Shown here: piece after piece, positions 5,688-5,805 of the stretch
Layout of the letters: every line of letters begins with the position of its first letter
How positions within the stretch are numbered: position 1 is the stretch's first letter
NCBI GenBank assembly: GCA_016199105.1
Contig: JACQHI010000267.1
Location: 1 to 5,805 of the forward strand
Length of the DNA: 5,805 nt
Source of the DNA: Lentisphaerota bacterium
GTDB taxonomy: Bacteria > Verrucomicrobiota > Kiritimatiellia > JAAZAB01
Direction of reading: 5' to 3'
Made by a program: the position numbers and the translations under genes
The notes under the pieces: generated by a model
Database searches by the model: none
What the model was told of the DNA's origin: nothing
The model's input: only the letters and a program-made list of their open reading frames with translations

Positions 5688-5731
5688 CTCAGCGAACCCA
5701 CCGCCGGCGGCCGGCGGATCAAACCGTTGAG
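5688..5731. repeat. Nested GC hairpin
   Basis: An inner perfect 7-bp stem, CCGCCGG (5701-5707) with CCGGCGG (5711-5717) and a 3-nt loop, is enclosed by an outer 7-bp stem, CTCAGCG (5688-5694) with CGTTGAG (5725-5731), including one G-T wobble. The internal loops are 6 and 7 nt. No U-tract follows in either direction, so it is not a standard intrinsic terminator. It could be a palindromic repeat, a mobile-element end or part of a structured RNA. Confidence 0.55.
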
Positions 5732-5805
5732 AAACTTGAAACGATGAAAGAGACGTCTACCGGATCGTCACATGCGCCGATACGTGGCATGGTGTGGGTT
5801 TCACC

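Larger units (their letters stand above)
5519..5805. other. AT-richer non-coding region at the right end
   Basis: This stretch after the GDYXXLXY gene is visibly poorer in G+C than the flanking genes. The only things I can support are the promoter-like sequence and the nested hairpin listed separately. An ATG at 5744 opens a frame that is still open at the window end (MKETSTGSSHAPIRG...), but it has no clear Shine-Dalgarno and I recognise nothing in it. It may be the start of another mobile or repeat region. Confidence 0.4.

Noticed and set aside
5701..5717. Intrinsic terminator after the DUF2157/GDYXXLXY operon
   Set aside because: The stem is GC-rich but no run of T follows on either strand, and it lies about 180 bp beyond the stop codon.
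5534..5722. A 62-codon minus-strand frame starting at TTG
   Set aside because: It has no supporting Shine-Dalgarno or recognisable domain, and its start lies inside the nested hairpin.
5679..5745. Integron attC-like site
   Set aside because: The nested hairpin superficially resembles a folded attC, but the flanking bases do not fit the RYYYAAC/GTTRRRY core pair and no integrase or cassette gene is seen.

Overview
The window reads as a bacterial chromosomal segment, mostly G+C-rich. It holds two gene blocks separated by a repeat-rich non-coding island and a toxin-antitoxin cassette. The sulfatase, the DUF2157/GDYXXLXY pair and especially the intergenic repeats (degenerate CGAACGT heptads, GGCTACGGCGGACAAG elements, clusters of GC mini-hairpins) remind me of PVC-superphylum genomes (Kiritimatiellota, Lentisphaerota, Verrucomicrobiota). 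That placement is an inference from memory, not a search result.

Layout. Positions 60-1589 (minus strand) encode a complete 509-residue formylglycine sulfatase or phosphonate-monoesterase-like hydrolase without a signal peptide. Its only visible promoter places transcription start at the ATG, so it may be leaderless. Positions 1590-2132 hold no convincing gene. They contain that promoter, a 7-bp-period tandem repeat, two identical 23-bp direct repeats, and between these a series of five compact GC hairpins.

Positions 2133-3022 (minus strand) form a probable operon: an AbrB-type antitoxin, a PIN-domain VapC toxin overlapping it by ATGA, and 57 bp further on a 53-residue, very basic, unrecognised protein with a strong Shine-Dalgarno. 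A good sigma-70 promoter (TTGACA, 17 bp, TATGTT) lies just upstream of the antitoxin.

Positions 3207-5518 (plus strand) are a two-gene, translationally coupled unit. The first gene is a polytopic membrane protein of the DUF2157 family. The second is a GDYXXLXY-family protein with one membrane anchor and an unusually long C-terminal part. These two families commonly occur side by side and probably act together at the membrane; their function is unknown. Positions 5519-5805 are visibly poorer in G+C and contain no gene I can defend, only a promoter-like sequence, a nested GC hairpin and an open frame running off the end.

No CRISPR array, tRNA, rRNA or transposase gene is visible. The most interesting parts are the structured repeat island (1684-2110), the small basic gene attached to the toxin-antitoxin operon, and the possible leaderless sulfatase start.
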